Positions 36,380-47,197 of a DNA stretch of 64,000 bases are shown here, piece by piece. A model generated the notes under the pieces. The model worked only from the letters and a program-made list of their open reading frames with translations, made no database searches and had not been told where the DNA came from. Source of the DNA: Welwitschia mirabilis (taxonomy: Eukaryota; Gnetophyta; Gnetopsida; Welwitschiales). The stretch is taken from assembly GCA_051453625.1 (NCBI GenBank), contig JBOZIK010000001.1, forward strand, positions 277,026,195 to 277,090,194, written 5' to 3'. How positions within the stretch are numbered: position 1 is the stretch's first letter; each line of letters opens with the position of its first letter. The translations under genes and the position numbers were made by a program.

Positions 36380-37250
36380 TCCCTTTCATGATCTTTTTTC
36401 CCATAGTGAAAACATGTTTTTCTATCCTAACACATTTTCTTGGTGTGTGTTTAGTCTTCTTACATATTCCAAATGTTATTGGGAAGTTCCTGTAAGTGAT
36501 GTTCAAATTGTACATTCCTCATTTAGATCTAAACTTGATAGATTAAATCTCATTTGTCTCTTTAAGATAATCTAGACAAAAAATATTACTAGGACTAGGC
36601 TAATTTATTTGATGATTATTCTATCTAGTTTAACTACTTTTATAAATTAAAAGAAAATTCTTTTTAAAAGATTCTCATCCCAGAACTTAAGGGAAAACCT
36701 ATGTATTTGAATTCAGATAAGTAATTTCCTAAATAGGTATGAGTGTGCATATGTCACTAGAGTCTATTTAGCTAGTACTAATCCTCTTATTTCAAATAAC
36801 CTTCGATCTTTAGTAATAACCTTATCTCTATCCTATTCATTATTAAGCTAAAAAAGGACCAAACCTTTTAACATGATAATAACTTATACTTTACTGGCTT
36901 CTGTCCACTTGGTGGCTATCCATTACTTAATAAGGTTTAGTCTAGGCTTAGGGCCTAATAAAAAAAAAAATTACTTATCAAGCTATATTAAAGTCTCTTC
37001 TCTATTTCTAAACATTCATTTTTGTCTATCTCCAAAACAAGGATTTTCTCCTCCTTATAGAACTGTTTCTTCTCTATTTCGAAGAGCTAGAGTCCTACCT
37101 TAAAAAACTACTTCAAAGAAACTTTAAGATAAGAAAAAAATCGCAAATAACCTTCTTGAGCATCTAAAACCTGACCAAAACCACTTCCTATGTGTCATCG
37201 CTCCCACAAACTAAAAATACCCCTTTCAAATACAACACATCCAAAACTCT
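36380..37250 (-). pseudogene. LINE ORF1 relic: DUF4283 and degenerate CCHC knuckle
   Basis: The minus strand reads HVKRFGPFL, RRLFEIRGLVLAK, then IQIHRFSLKFWDENLLKRI and KVVKLDRIIIK, matching the DUF4283 block in which FWDE.LLKRI precedes K.VK.D. A knuckle relic (TCFHYGKKDHERDE) follows at about 36380-36425, with the second and last Cys replaced. Several stops lie within. The sequence is nearly repeated at 37644-38550. A nucleic-acid-binding role is inferred from the family. Confidence 0.7.
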
Positions 37251-38550
37251 AGCTCATATGTCTCCAACTCTCTCCTTTGTCAGAATTGTGGCCATAAAGT
37301 ATAAGTTGATTGTAGATTCCACTAAGCACTTTAATTCATATTTAAAAATTATCTTTATAAGAGATAAACTAAGTTAGACTGTCACATAACGGTATCAACG
37401 TTTTAGATTAACTTAAATCACATTATATTAATTAATTATAGTTTTACAATGGTATAAAATTAATTATACCTATGATAACCTTAATTTCTAAATATTTATA
37501 AAGTTGATGATATCCATGTTAATCCATAACTAATCATACAGTTNNNNNNNNNNNNNNNNNNNNNNNNNNNNNNNNNNNNNNNNNNNNNNNNNNNNNNNNN
37601 NNNNNNNNNNNNNNNNNNNNNNNNNNNNNNNNNNNNNNNNNNNTATAAATTAAAAAGAAATTCTTTTTAGAAGATTCTCATCCCAGAACTTAAGGGGAAA
37701 CCTATGTATTTGAATTCAGATAAGTAATTTCCTAAATAGGTATGAGTGTACATATGTCACTAGAGTCTATTTAGCTAGTACTAATCCTCTTATTTCAAAT
37801 AACCTTGGATCTTTAGTAATAACTTTATCTCTATCCTATTCATTATCAAGCTAAAAAAGGACCAAGCCTTCTAACATGACAATAACTTATACTTTACTGG
37901 CTTCTGTCTACTTGATGGCTATCCATTACTTAATGAGGTTTAGTCTAGGCTTAGGGCCTAATAAAAAAAAAATACTTATCAAGCTATATTAAAGTCTCTT
38001 CTCTATTTCTAAACATTCATTTTTATCTATCTCAAAAATAAGGATTTTCTCCTTCTTAGAGAACTGTTTCTTCTCTATTTCAAAGGGCTAGAGTCCTACC
38101 TTAAAAAACTACTTCAAAGAAACTTTAAAATAAGAAAAAAATTGCAAATAATCTTCTTGAGCATCTAAAACCTGACCAAAACCACTCCCTATGTGTCATC
38201 GCTCCCACAAATTAAAACTACCCCTTTCAAATACAACACATCCAAAACTCTAGCTCACATGTCTCCAACTCTCTCCTTTGTCAGAATTGTGGCCATAAAG
38301 TATAAGTATAAGTTGATTGTAGATTCCACTAAGCACTTTAATTCATATTTAAATATTATCTTTATAAGAGATAAACTAAGTTAGACTATCACATAAGGGT
38401 ATCAAAGTTTTAGATTAATTTAAATCACATTATATTAATCAATTATAGTTTTACAATGGTATAAAATTAATTATACCTATGATAACCTTAATTTCTAAAT
38501 ATTTACAAAGTTGAGGATATCCATGTTAACCCATAACTAATCATACAGTT
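36641..38550. repeat. Near-identical 0.9 kb copies either side of a 100-N gap
   Basis: 36641-37543 and 37644-38550 match end to end, with scattered single-base differences and a six-base insertion (GTATAA) in the second. The first base of the right copy equals the start of the left copy and both end in AATCATACAGTT. The gap 37544-37643 sits exactly between them. It may be a tandem duplication, two haplotypes placed in series, or an unmerged overlap; the last two are more likely. Confidence 0.9.
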
Positions 38551-39323
38551 AATTACATCAATGATAATTTAGGATTATCCTAATAAATCATAAAATTAAT
38601 TATAATCATGATAATTACAAAGTTATTTATAATCATAATGATTATAATAGCTAAATAATCATAGAAAGATGATTTATTCATAATCATTTCTTTAAAAATT
38701 CACTACCTTATAGATAAGGATAATAATTATTTAAGTATATTAAAATAATTTTAAAGAATTAGAATAGTTTAAATTTTAATTTTAAATTTATGACATTACA
38801 TAATATCCTAGAGATATTAATCATTTTAAGATGAATATAAATAAATGAATAAATAAATAAATAAAATCTTGCCTCATAATATCTTTAAGTGTCATAAAAC
38901 TTATAAGCATTTAGCATAATTATATGTCCAATTTTATCTTATTTTTATTTTCAAGCTTTTTAATTAGGTAATTATATAATCTTAAAGGATGATCCTTAGT
39001 ATTAATTTATGAATCTAATAAATCATAATCATTTGAAAGAAAGAAATAACATCTATCCTAAATTATAGAATAAATAAATGCATTACTTTAAACTAATTTT
39101 CTAATAATGATAATAGCATTTTTACTGAAATCTTATAAAATTATTTATACTTATCTTTAATAGTATAATATTTATTCTAACTCAATTCCATTCTATATAT
39201 GACTCGTCATCTTTAACCAAGTGTTAAGGCTAATTTACTTGAACCAATAAATCAATATCAAGATAACTCAAGGGTTAATCAACAATATAATGATGGAAAT
39301 AAACATCGTTTTAACCTTAATTC
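38551..39323. other. AT-rich flank left of the large nested element
   Basis: No gene seen. It includes an (AAAT)n-like run near 38840-38865. It is the pre-insertion flank of the outer gypsy element. Confidence 0.5.
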
Positions 39324-39328
39324 AAAGG
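39324..39328 (+). repeat. Target duplication AAAGG, left of outer gypsy element
   Basis: AAAGG immediately precedes TGTTG at 39329 and is matched exactly by 62384-62388 after CAACA. A perfect five-base duplication at both outer ends fixes the element limits. Confidence 0.85.
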
Positions 39329-40500
39329 TGTTGTAATGCTTGTAATGCATATTTGTGCTTCCAGTTTGAATATTCTAGTGATCAATTTTAACTTGTAACA
39401 CCTAAAAAGTTAATAATCTAATTGCACAAAAGACATAGTTGCATAGTCGGATCAATTCAAATGTCATACACTTAGAGAATTTTAAAAGAGAATTTGGAAA
39501 ATTGATTTCAAAAAAAAAATAATATACTTTTATATTTTATAAGAAATTAAAAAAAAACAATGCAAGGATGAAAATGAAATATAGTGTGAATGAATAAAAT
39601 GAAATGCAAATCTACTATAATTAAGTAATCAAATTTCCAATCTATTCTAACCTAGATTAGTTCTTATAGCCTATATCAATTATAAATTCATATTAATTCA
39701 TTGTAATAAAGATAAGTTATAAGGAAGAAACATAAATCATTTGAAAGAGTTCCAATTCAATCAATATTTTGATTAATAAAATTAAATTACATCCACTTAC
39801 AAAAATAACTTCTCAATGGAAGATTTACTACCTAACATCCAGGTAGTCCTTCTCATAAGTAAGATGGATCTCCTTACCTACAACAATCTTCAAGCATCAC
39901 AAGAATTCATAGAACAAAATATGATCTAGAATAAGGTTCAAGAGGGTTTATTTATGGGTTAGGATAGATTGTAAAGGCATGATAAAAATCTATTCTTTCA
40001 TAACAATTGGATTATTTTTACAAACTATTTTATTTTTTGTCCTTTATATCATTCCCATGACATGGTGGATAACCATTTCAATTGCCAATTAATACTCAAC
40101 ACATGTTGATCATTGAACTTGTATTGACTATTATCTTGAGTGTTATTTAAAAAACATAGGAAATGATGATCAAGTCCTATCCATTTGCACCTATTTAAAT
40201 GTCATTTTGTAATTCTCATCCCAATGATAGTTGGACAACTATCATTTTGCATTAGTCATTCCAATGACATGAGGGAAGATAGTCATTTTGGATGAGTCAT
40301 CTCAAACCACATAGTAAATAATCAGGTTTTCTTATGGATTCATCATCATGCAAAAATATCTCCTTGTGTTGGAAATTGATGAATTTAATAACCTATATGA
40401 AGTCTTTGCATAGCTTACATACATCCCTATAAAAACTATTAATAAAACCTAAAAATGTGCTCTGAAAGTGTGTTAAATAGGTCAATTTGGCTTTGCAATA
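39329..40500 (-). repeat. 3' LTR of outer gypsy element
   Basis: Starts TGTTGTAATGC on the plus strand and ends TTGCAATA (CAACA changed to CAATA). It matches 61162-62383 in order, from the TTTTAACTTGTAACACCTA block to the TTAAATAGGTCAATTTGGCTT block. About 850 bases of it, with the adjacent internal DNA, are repeated in tandem at once to the right. Confidence 0.8.
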
Positions 40501-41413
40501 TAGTCCCTCACCTAGTGTTTATCAATTACTAATAAAATAAGTAGACAAAAAGTCACAAGCCAACTAATATAAGGAAGAAATATAAAGTATTTAAAAAGAG
40601 TTCCAATTCAATAAATATTTTTATTAATAAAATTAAATTACATCCACTTACAAGAAAAACCCCTCAATGGAAGATTCACTACCTAACATCAAGGTAGTCC
40701 TTCTCATAAGTAAGATGGATCTTCTTACCTATAATAATCTCCAAGCATCACAAGAATTCGGATGATAAAAGATGATTTAGAATGAGGCCCAAGAGGGTTT
40801 ATTTATAGGTTGGGATGGATTGGAAAGTCATGATTAAAATCTATTCTTTCATAATAGTTGGATTAGTTTTACAAACTATTTTATTTTTTTCCCTTTATAT
40901 CATCCCCATTACATGATGGATAACTATTCCAATTGCCAATTAACACTCAACACATGTTGACCATTGAACCTGTGCTGACTATCATCCTATGTGTTATCTA
41001 AAAGACATAGGAAATGATGATCAAATCCTATCCATTTTCACCTATTTAAATATCATTTTGCAATTCTTATTCCAACAATAGATTAGACGACTATCATTTT
41101 GCATCAGTCATTCCAATGATATAAGGGAAGATAGTTATTTTGGATGAGTCATCTCAACTACATAGTAAATGATCAATTTTTCTTATGGATCCATCATCAT
41201 GCAAAAATAGCTCCTTGTGTTGGAAATTGATGAATTTAATAACCTATATGAAGTATTTGCATAGTTTGCATGCATCCCTAGAAAACTTATCAATAAACCT
41301 AAAAATCTGCTCTACGAGTGTGTTAAATAGGTTAATTTGGCTTTGCAACATAGTCCCTTACTAGTGTTTATCAATTCCTAACAAAGAAAGTAGATAAAAA
41401 GTCATAAGCCAAT
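40501..41413 (-). repeat. Tandem duplication of 3' LTR part plus polypurine-tract region
   Basis: About 40571-41413 repeats about 39721-40567 with an offset of 850 bases. The unit holds most of the LTR, the CAACA end (41346-41350) and some 65 bases of element interior, TAGTCCCTTACTAGTG, whose minus strand (GTAAGGGACTA) would be the polypurine tract. It happened after insertion or was carried by the inserted copy. No N gap lies here, so it looks real. Confidence 0.7.
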
Positions 41414-43090
41414 TGACAAAATGAGTAGGAAAAGAAAAATAAATTCAAAACATGTGTATAGCATCAAAATTAAGTTTTTAGTATAACATGTGAAATGCAT
41501 TAAATCTATTGAAAAGAACAAGTTGAATAGATGTATACTATTAAGAATTAGTTTAACATTATCACATATATTTAGGTTAAGTAAAAATGTTTGGCCTATA
41601 AATCATGTAATATATGTGTCTATCCCCCTCATCCCTAGCTAAATGAGTAAGTTATCTCAAGCTGCATAAACCATGAAGAGAGGGAAAAGAAATTGATCCT
41701 GATATGAAAAATCATCCTATATGAGAATTCAATGTAGCCATGAACTAGATCCTATAAAAGTATGTTTTTAAAAAATAAAAAAGATGGTAAACTAGACTAA
41801 TAGCTCATGATTATAACATTAAGTATTAGGAGAGGTTATTAAAAAAAAAAAAGAAAGAAAGATTGTTAAGGAAAGAAGAGCATCAATGCTATCATGCTAA
41901 AGGATGGTCAAGGTAGAGGTTAATTTAATTTTATGCATAAGAGTCAAGTGATGAAAAATATAATAAGTAAACTAGAAAATGATGAATTTCTAAGTATTAT
42001 TTTGAAAAAAGTAAGAAAAATTACTTTGAAAAGACAAAAAAAAAAAAAACTAAGAAAGGTAAAAAAAGAAACATAGACAACATTGAACATGAAGAAGATT
42101 AACTGTTTGTCCTAAGTTCCAACCTAGCAAAATTTCTTAGTAAAGGTTATATAACTACTTAATACAGAAATGCATGATCCAATGTAATACACCATAGAGT
42201 ACTATTTAAAAGGGTAGTGATGATGAGAATATTTAATGAGTATTTTGGTTAAAGTATCAAGTCATCTGTGGATTATAATTCAATCCCTCTTCAACTATGA
42301 AAACCATAGTACTTTGATAAGATATAATTTAATGATTAATATAATTATATTCTCATGAAGTCCATGCCTTAGAGTGATTAGGGTTTTTAGGTTAATGGGG
42401 TATTGAATAACGCCATTGATCATAATGAGGGTATTGAAACCACTGCTAGGAAAATAAGGACATGCAAGCCAAAGCTATATCATGACCAACTAATCATTTG
42501 GTTGAGTTCCCATAGCTACTATATCACACTAACAAAGGTTACTCTTAAGAAAATTTGTGCTAGTATTCTATACATCATGACATACTTTCAAGAGGATGGT
42601 CCATTATTCTTATTCATTTTTTTTCATAATTCCATATTTCTTTTCATTTTTAATTCTTTTTCATTGACTTAGACTCCCATTTTTAATAGAAATGGTTAAT
42701 TATTAGAATGAAAATGTAGTAAAGTATATGATTGAAAACAAGCATTAGATTAACATAATTGATACTTTGCAATAAGATAAATAAGGATATTGATTATAGA
42801 TCTTGGAATATCTTAGGATTAGATGAATCCAATCTTTACCACATAAAAACCCAAAGTAAAAAATTACTTAGTCATGATAACATCTATGAAAGTCAAATAT
42901 AAATCAAGTTAGAAATTATCAAGTAGCATCATAGCTTAAATCAAGAAACAAGGCTAAGAAAGAACTTAGTGAATGGCTCAGGGAAGATTGTCCTTTTTAC
43001 AAAGAGGATATTTCAAGTTAATTACTTCTATCATGTTGAAGGTATAATAATGATTATCTAGAGAAGTGGAAAGTTTTAACCTTTATCTAT
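41414..43090 (-). other. Internal 3' region of outer element, no gene read
   Basis: Between integrase and the 3' LTR on the minus strand. Athila/Tat elements often have a long region here, sometimes with an env-like frame. A plus-strand frame at 42403-42672 is hydrophobic near its end but has no recognised domain and is probably chance. I see no gene. Confidence 0.45.
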
Positions 43091-43614
43091 TTACTTTTTG
43101 AATTTCTTGAGTTGGAAGTTAGAGATCTTAACAAAGCCATTAGAATATATTCTTTTAACACAATAAGGAACAAGCCATTTAGAGGTCAACTTGTTATGTN
43201 NNNNNNNNNNNNNNNNNNNNNNNNNNNNNNNNNNNNNNNNNNNNNNNNNNNNNNNNNNNNNNNNNNNNNNNNNNNNNNNNNNNNNNNNNNNNNNNNNNNT
43301 ATGAAAGTCAAACATAAATCAAGTTACAAATTATCAAGTAGCATCATAGCTTAAATTAAGAAACACGGCTAAGAAAGAACTTAGTGAATGGCTAAGAGGA
43401 GATTGTCCTTTTTACAAAGAGGATATTTTGAGTTAATTACTTCTATCATGTTCAAGGTATAATAATGATTATATAAAGAAGTAGAAAGTTTTAACCTTTA
43501 TCTATTTACTTTTTGAATTTCTTGAGTTGGAAGTCAGAGATCTTAATAAAGCCATTGGAATATATTATTTGAACACAATAAGGAATAAGCCATTTAGAGG
43601 TCAACTTGTTATGT
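42885..43614. repeat. Two 315-bp near-identical copies around a 100-N gap
   Basis: 42885-43199 and 43300-43614 have equal length and few differences; the gap 43200-43299 lies exactly between them. Interpreted as an unmerged overlap or two haplotypes in series. Confidence 0.9.
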
Positions 43615-45330
43615 AAAATATGTACTTGAGTATTACACAAAAGTATGAATTGACTTGGTTCAAATAATTTATGGAGAAGCTTTTTGTCATGATTAAATTA
43701 GACCTAGGATTTTTGATGAATTATCTATGAATATCACTCATTTTTTCTCATTAAGGTGTTGAAGTTGTATTAAACAATAGTGAAGGTTATTCTCATGGTT
43801 TAATACATTAATTTAAGGGATACTGTAATAATAGTTATAAGAAACATCAATAGGTAAAACACAAGTTTTTCCATATAAATTTCATAAGGTGAAAATCCAA
43901 GTAAATTATGCCAAGTAGTATGATAAGCCTATAACACATCATTAAGTTTTAGAGACCAAGACTTCTTATTTTTGGAAATAATTTTTTGGATTATCTTTTT
44001 AATCTCTCTATTATCATTCTTAGCTTAACTATTTATTTGAGGGTAATAAGAATTTGTAATTCTATGTTTAATTCCTATAGAAAGGAGGAGTTTCCTAAGA
44101 AGCTTATTAATGAAATGGGTACCTTGATTACTAATTAGGAGTCTAGGAAAGTCAAACCTATGAAAGATATTAGATTTTATAAAGGAATACATTTGGCATC
44201 ATTGATTTGAGTAGGAATTTATTTGACCCACTTTATGACATAGTCTATAGCTATCAAGATNNNNNNNNNNNNNNNNNNNNNNNNNNNNNNNNNNNNNNNN
44301 NNNNNNNNNNNNNNNNNNNNNNNNNNNNNNNNNNNNNNNNNNNNNNNNNNNNNNNNNNNNAATTGACTTGGTTCACATAATTTATGGAGAAGCTTTGTGT
44401 CATGATGAAATTAGACCTAGGATTTCTGATGAATTGTCTATGAATATCACTCATTTTTTTCTCATTAAGGTGTTGAAGTTGTGCTAAACAATAGTGAAGG
44501 TTATTCTCATGGTTTAATACATTAATTTAAGGGATACTATGATAATAGTTATAAGAAACATCAATAGGTAAAACACAAGTTTTTCCATATAAAATTTCAT
44601 AAGGTGAAAATCCAAGTAAATTATGCCAAGTAGTATGATAAGTCTATAACACATCATTAAGTTTTAGAGACCAAGACTTCTTATTTTTGGAAATAATTTT
44701 TTGGAGTATCTTTTTAATCTCTCTATTATCATTCTTAGCTTAACTATTTATTTGAGGGTAATAAGAACTTGTAATTCTATGTTCAATTCCTCTAGAAAGG
44801 AGGAGTTTCCTAAGAAGCTTATTAATGAAATGGGTACCTTGGTTACTATTTAAGAGTCTAGAAAAGTCAAACCTATGAAAGATATTAGATTTTATAAAGG
44901 AATACATTTGGCATCATTTATTTGAGTAGGAATTTATTTGACCCACTTTATGACATAGTCTATAGCTATCAAGATATATTTCTTATTATAAGAAGATGGT
45001 TTAATATGGCCTATAAAGTCTATATCTAATAATTAAAAGGTTTACATTTAAGAATAGGTTTTAAGGGCATACCATAAGATTTAGTTAGGATTTCAAAACA
45101 TTGACATGCATTAAATATTTATGCATAATAAAAAGAATCTTTAAAAATGATAGACTAATAAAAGCCAGCGTGAAGGATTTTGATGGTGGTCTTTTAGCCA
45201 CTAAAGTAACATTTACATATACCACCATGGGAAGGTGAAAGAATGTCAATTTCTTCCCACTATAGCATACACGTGTACATGATTTGATCTTTACATCTTT
45301 GATAGAGATGTGACTCATTACATTCCTAAT
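43091..45330 (-). pseudogene. Integrase of outer gypsy element (degenerate, internally duplicated)
   Basis: From high to low: the zinc region (about 45085-45260; SPSHGGICKCYFSG, KILHAGFY, NACQCFEI), the core start ILIAIDYVIKW (about 44945-44975, first Asp), QGTHFINKLL with the preceding Asp replaced by Asn, and NDNREIK with the catalytic Glu position read as Lys (QAKN). Then KSWSLKLNDVLQAYHTTWHN, SPYEILYGKTCVLPIDVSYN and the C-terminal SKWLVPYCVKRIYSNGFVKI (about 43115-43180). A 0.6 kb part is present twice around the gap at 44261 and a 0.3 kb part twice around 43200. The product would insert the cDNA; this one could not. Confidence 0.8.
43648..44975. repeat. Two 0.61-kb near-identical copies around a 100-N gap
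   Basis: 43648-44260 and 44361-44975 start with AATTGACTTGGTTCA and end with AGTCTATAGCTATCAAGAT; the gap is 44261-44360. Both carry the same integrase segment, with scattered single-base differences. Confidence 0.9.
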
Positions 45331-45539
45331 ATCCTATTCTATGGAGAAAATATTTCCTTTGATTAGAAGTCCAATGTTAGGGGGTTTTAAAAGTGACTAG
45401 ATAATTTAAAATATTAGCATACCAAGGAGTGAGATGTTTAGAGAATATAGCATATAAACCATAGATTTAAAATACTTATTTTAGAAAAGGAATTATCAAT
45501 AGAAATATTAGAAGACAAATGTAAAGGATTCATTTCTTA

Positions 45540-46110
45540 AGGAATTCTTGAAAGATGATCAGCAATATGATTATGTTTACCTTTTTTTATGTATGATGGT
45601 TAATTTGAATTATTGCATGAGAAGTATCCATAAAATAATTCCATCACTCAAATCCTTTTTTATCATAAGATAGTGAATGGCTACATGATCAGTGTAGATA
45701 TGGTATGAAAACCAAAAAGGTAATGTCTTAGTTTGTTAAGGCAAAAGACAATAGCAAGCAATTATTTTTCAATGGTGGTATAGTTTAATTGAGCTTCTAA
45801 AAGAGTTTTACTAATATAAGTAATAACTTTATATCCCTTTTTATGTTTTTATCCTAAAACTTGGTTACAACCACTATAGCCATTAAGGAAACACTAGTAA
45901 GCATGGCCTTGAATACTATCAAGAACTTATTCAAGAAAAGACAAAGGACAATGATCTTTCCTAGTTACATCATTGAGTTTCCTAAAATCAATGCATACTT
46001 ACCACTTTCCTCCCTTTTTTAGTAGTACAATAAGAGGGCTAACCCATTCACTATCCAAAATGTCATAGATGATACTTGCATTTATAAGTTTAATAGTTTC
46101 TTCCTTGACT
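45540..46110 (-). pseudogene. Reverse transcriptase / RNase H of outer element, catalytic core deleted
   Basis: RT starts EWVSPLIVLLKKGGKW (about 46000-46060), then VCIDFRKLNDVTRKDHCPLS and FLNGYSGCNQVL (about 45853-45890). Directly after comes RNase H: LLEAQLNYTTIEK (45766-45812), LLAIVFCLNKLRHYLFG and KKGKHNHIADHLSRI (45545-45600). The part from the GYNQI block to the YASR block, including the YVDD box and the RT thumb, is absent without an N run, so this is a real internal deletion near 45850. The remaining stops stand at expected Trp, Gln or Glu codons. Confidence 0.8.
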
Positions 46111-46782
46111 ACTTTCTTAGTGGTAGGATTAAGTCTTATTTGGGATTATTTAATGGATTTAGATTGTCTTCTAGGTATATTTTATGTTGAATAATATGAG
46201 GAGGAATAGCATTAAGATCTTTATGAGTCTAAGCAAAAGCTTCTATTTTCAAAATAAGAAGTTAAATTAAATATTTTTTTTATGAAAGATAAAGTTTATA
46301 ACTCATAATCAATGGCTTATTAGGATTGTCATTTAGAAAAATGTATTTAAAATCATTGGATAAGCCTTTAAGTTGAATATCATTTTCATCCTTCATAGTT
46401 GTAGAACACCCATCTTGATGTAAGATATTTTGAATGGATATTACATGTTGGATATCATGATTAAGTATGAGTTCAAATTCCTTATGAAAATCATTATTGG
46501 AAGAGTGGTTTAAGAAATTTTGGTTGATATTGCAAGTATTGAAGGAGTTTAAAGATTTAAGAATAATACAAGTATCTTTCTTATCATCAAATTAGGTTGA
46601 GTTATGTAATGAAAGGCTCCTTTCTTCTAAAGGATGATGTTAAACTAACATAGAGGACCTAACTTTTCTTCCATCTCTAGTTTGTATCCATGTCTTTCTT
46701 AGTAGTATTCAATACTCTGATACTAGAAGTTTTGTTGCCTATATGATACTCCATCATCCTCATGCGAGTATCAGTAACATAA

Positions 46783-46802
46783 NNNNNNNNNNNNNNNNNN
46801 NN
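46783..46802. other. Assembly gap (20 N)
   Basis: Twenty unknown bases between protease and RT of the outer element. Confidence 0.95.
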
Positions 46803-46849
46803 CCTTCCTAAATGTAGAGGGTATCCTCCATTATGCTTGACCTCAATGA

Positions 46850-47120
46850 TGACCACATAGATGGGGTAGAAGGTTTTCTTAATTTAAATTACTAAGTCTT
46901 AATTATTCTTATAGGTTTCTTAATTATTGAGTTAGCCAATTCCAACGCTATTCTAATGGGTTCGATCCTCACTTCTGATTCAAACTTTGTATAAATGTGT
47001 AAAGACATGATATTTACACTTGCTCCTATATCTATTAAGGCTTTTTTTAATTTTCTTATTTCCTTCCAAATTAATGTAAATAGTGGCTACCCCTAGATCT
47101 TTAAACTTAGGACATTTTTA
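46850..47120 (-). pseudogene. Aspartic protease of outer gypsy element
   Basis: The minus strand reads KCPKFKDLGVATIYINLEGN, then KALIDIGASVNIM (active-site block, about 47000-47040), then LHIYTKFESEVRIEPIRIAL. Tat/Athila proteases have KAL.DLGAS.NLMP here. The frame shifts between the first two blocks. The protein would cleave the Gag-Pol polyprotein. The chromovirus begins just upstream at 47198. Confidence 0.8.
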
Positions 47121-47192
47121 AGAAATCAAGTTAGAAAGGGAGTGTGTAATGAATACTTTACTTGATATTGTTCTATTTTATTTTCGTTTGAC

Positions 47193-47197
47193 TAAGT
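47193..47197 (+). repeat. Target duplication TAAGT, left of chromovirus
   Basis: TAAGT precedes the 5' LTR; TAGGT (58733-58737) follows the 3' LTR. One base differs (A/G). Confidence 0.7.

Larger units (their letters stand above)
32100..37250 (-). mobile_element. L1 LINE no. 2, minus strand, split by a small LTR element
   Basis: From high to low coordinates: ORF1 DUF4283 region (about 36470-37000), CCHC relic (about 36380-36425), endonuclease start (about 35681-35960), the inserted LTR element (32496-35675), then the endonuclease remainder (about 32100-32495). The order is that of a plant L1. The reading NVY before the insertion and SPYNN after it rejoin at the insertion point. The 5' end is obscured by a gap and duplication at 36.6-38.6 kb; the 3' end is not recognised. 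It is older and more AT-rich than the LINE at 758. Confidence 0.75.

Noticed and set aside
37192-38384. A 61-63 codon plus-strand frame present twice (37192-37377, 38193-38384)
   Set aside because: It seemed a duplicated small gene, but it lies on the opposite strand to an L1 ORF1 relic and is doubled only because the 0.9-kb gap flanks are doubled.
39329-40500. Solo LTR
   Set aside because: The five bases on its right (TAGTC) do not match AAAGG on its left; the match is at 62384, which makes it the 3' LTR of a long element.
42403-42672. Env-like membrane protein of the outer element
   Set aside because: The 89-codon frame is on the plus strand, opposite to the element, and its hydrophobic end is plain T-rich sequence.
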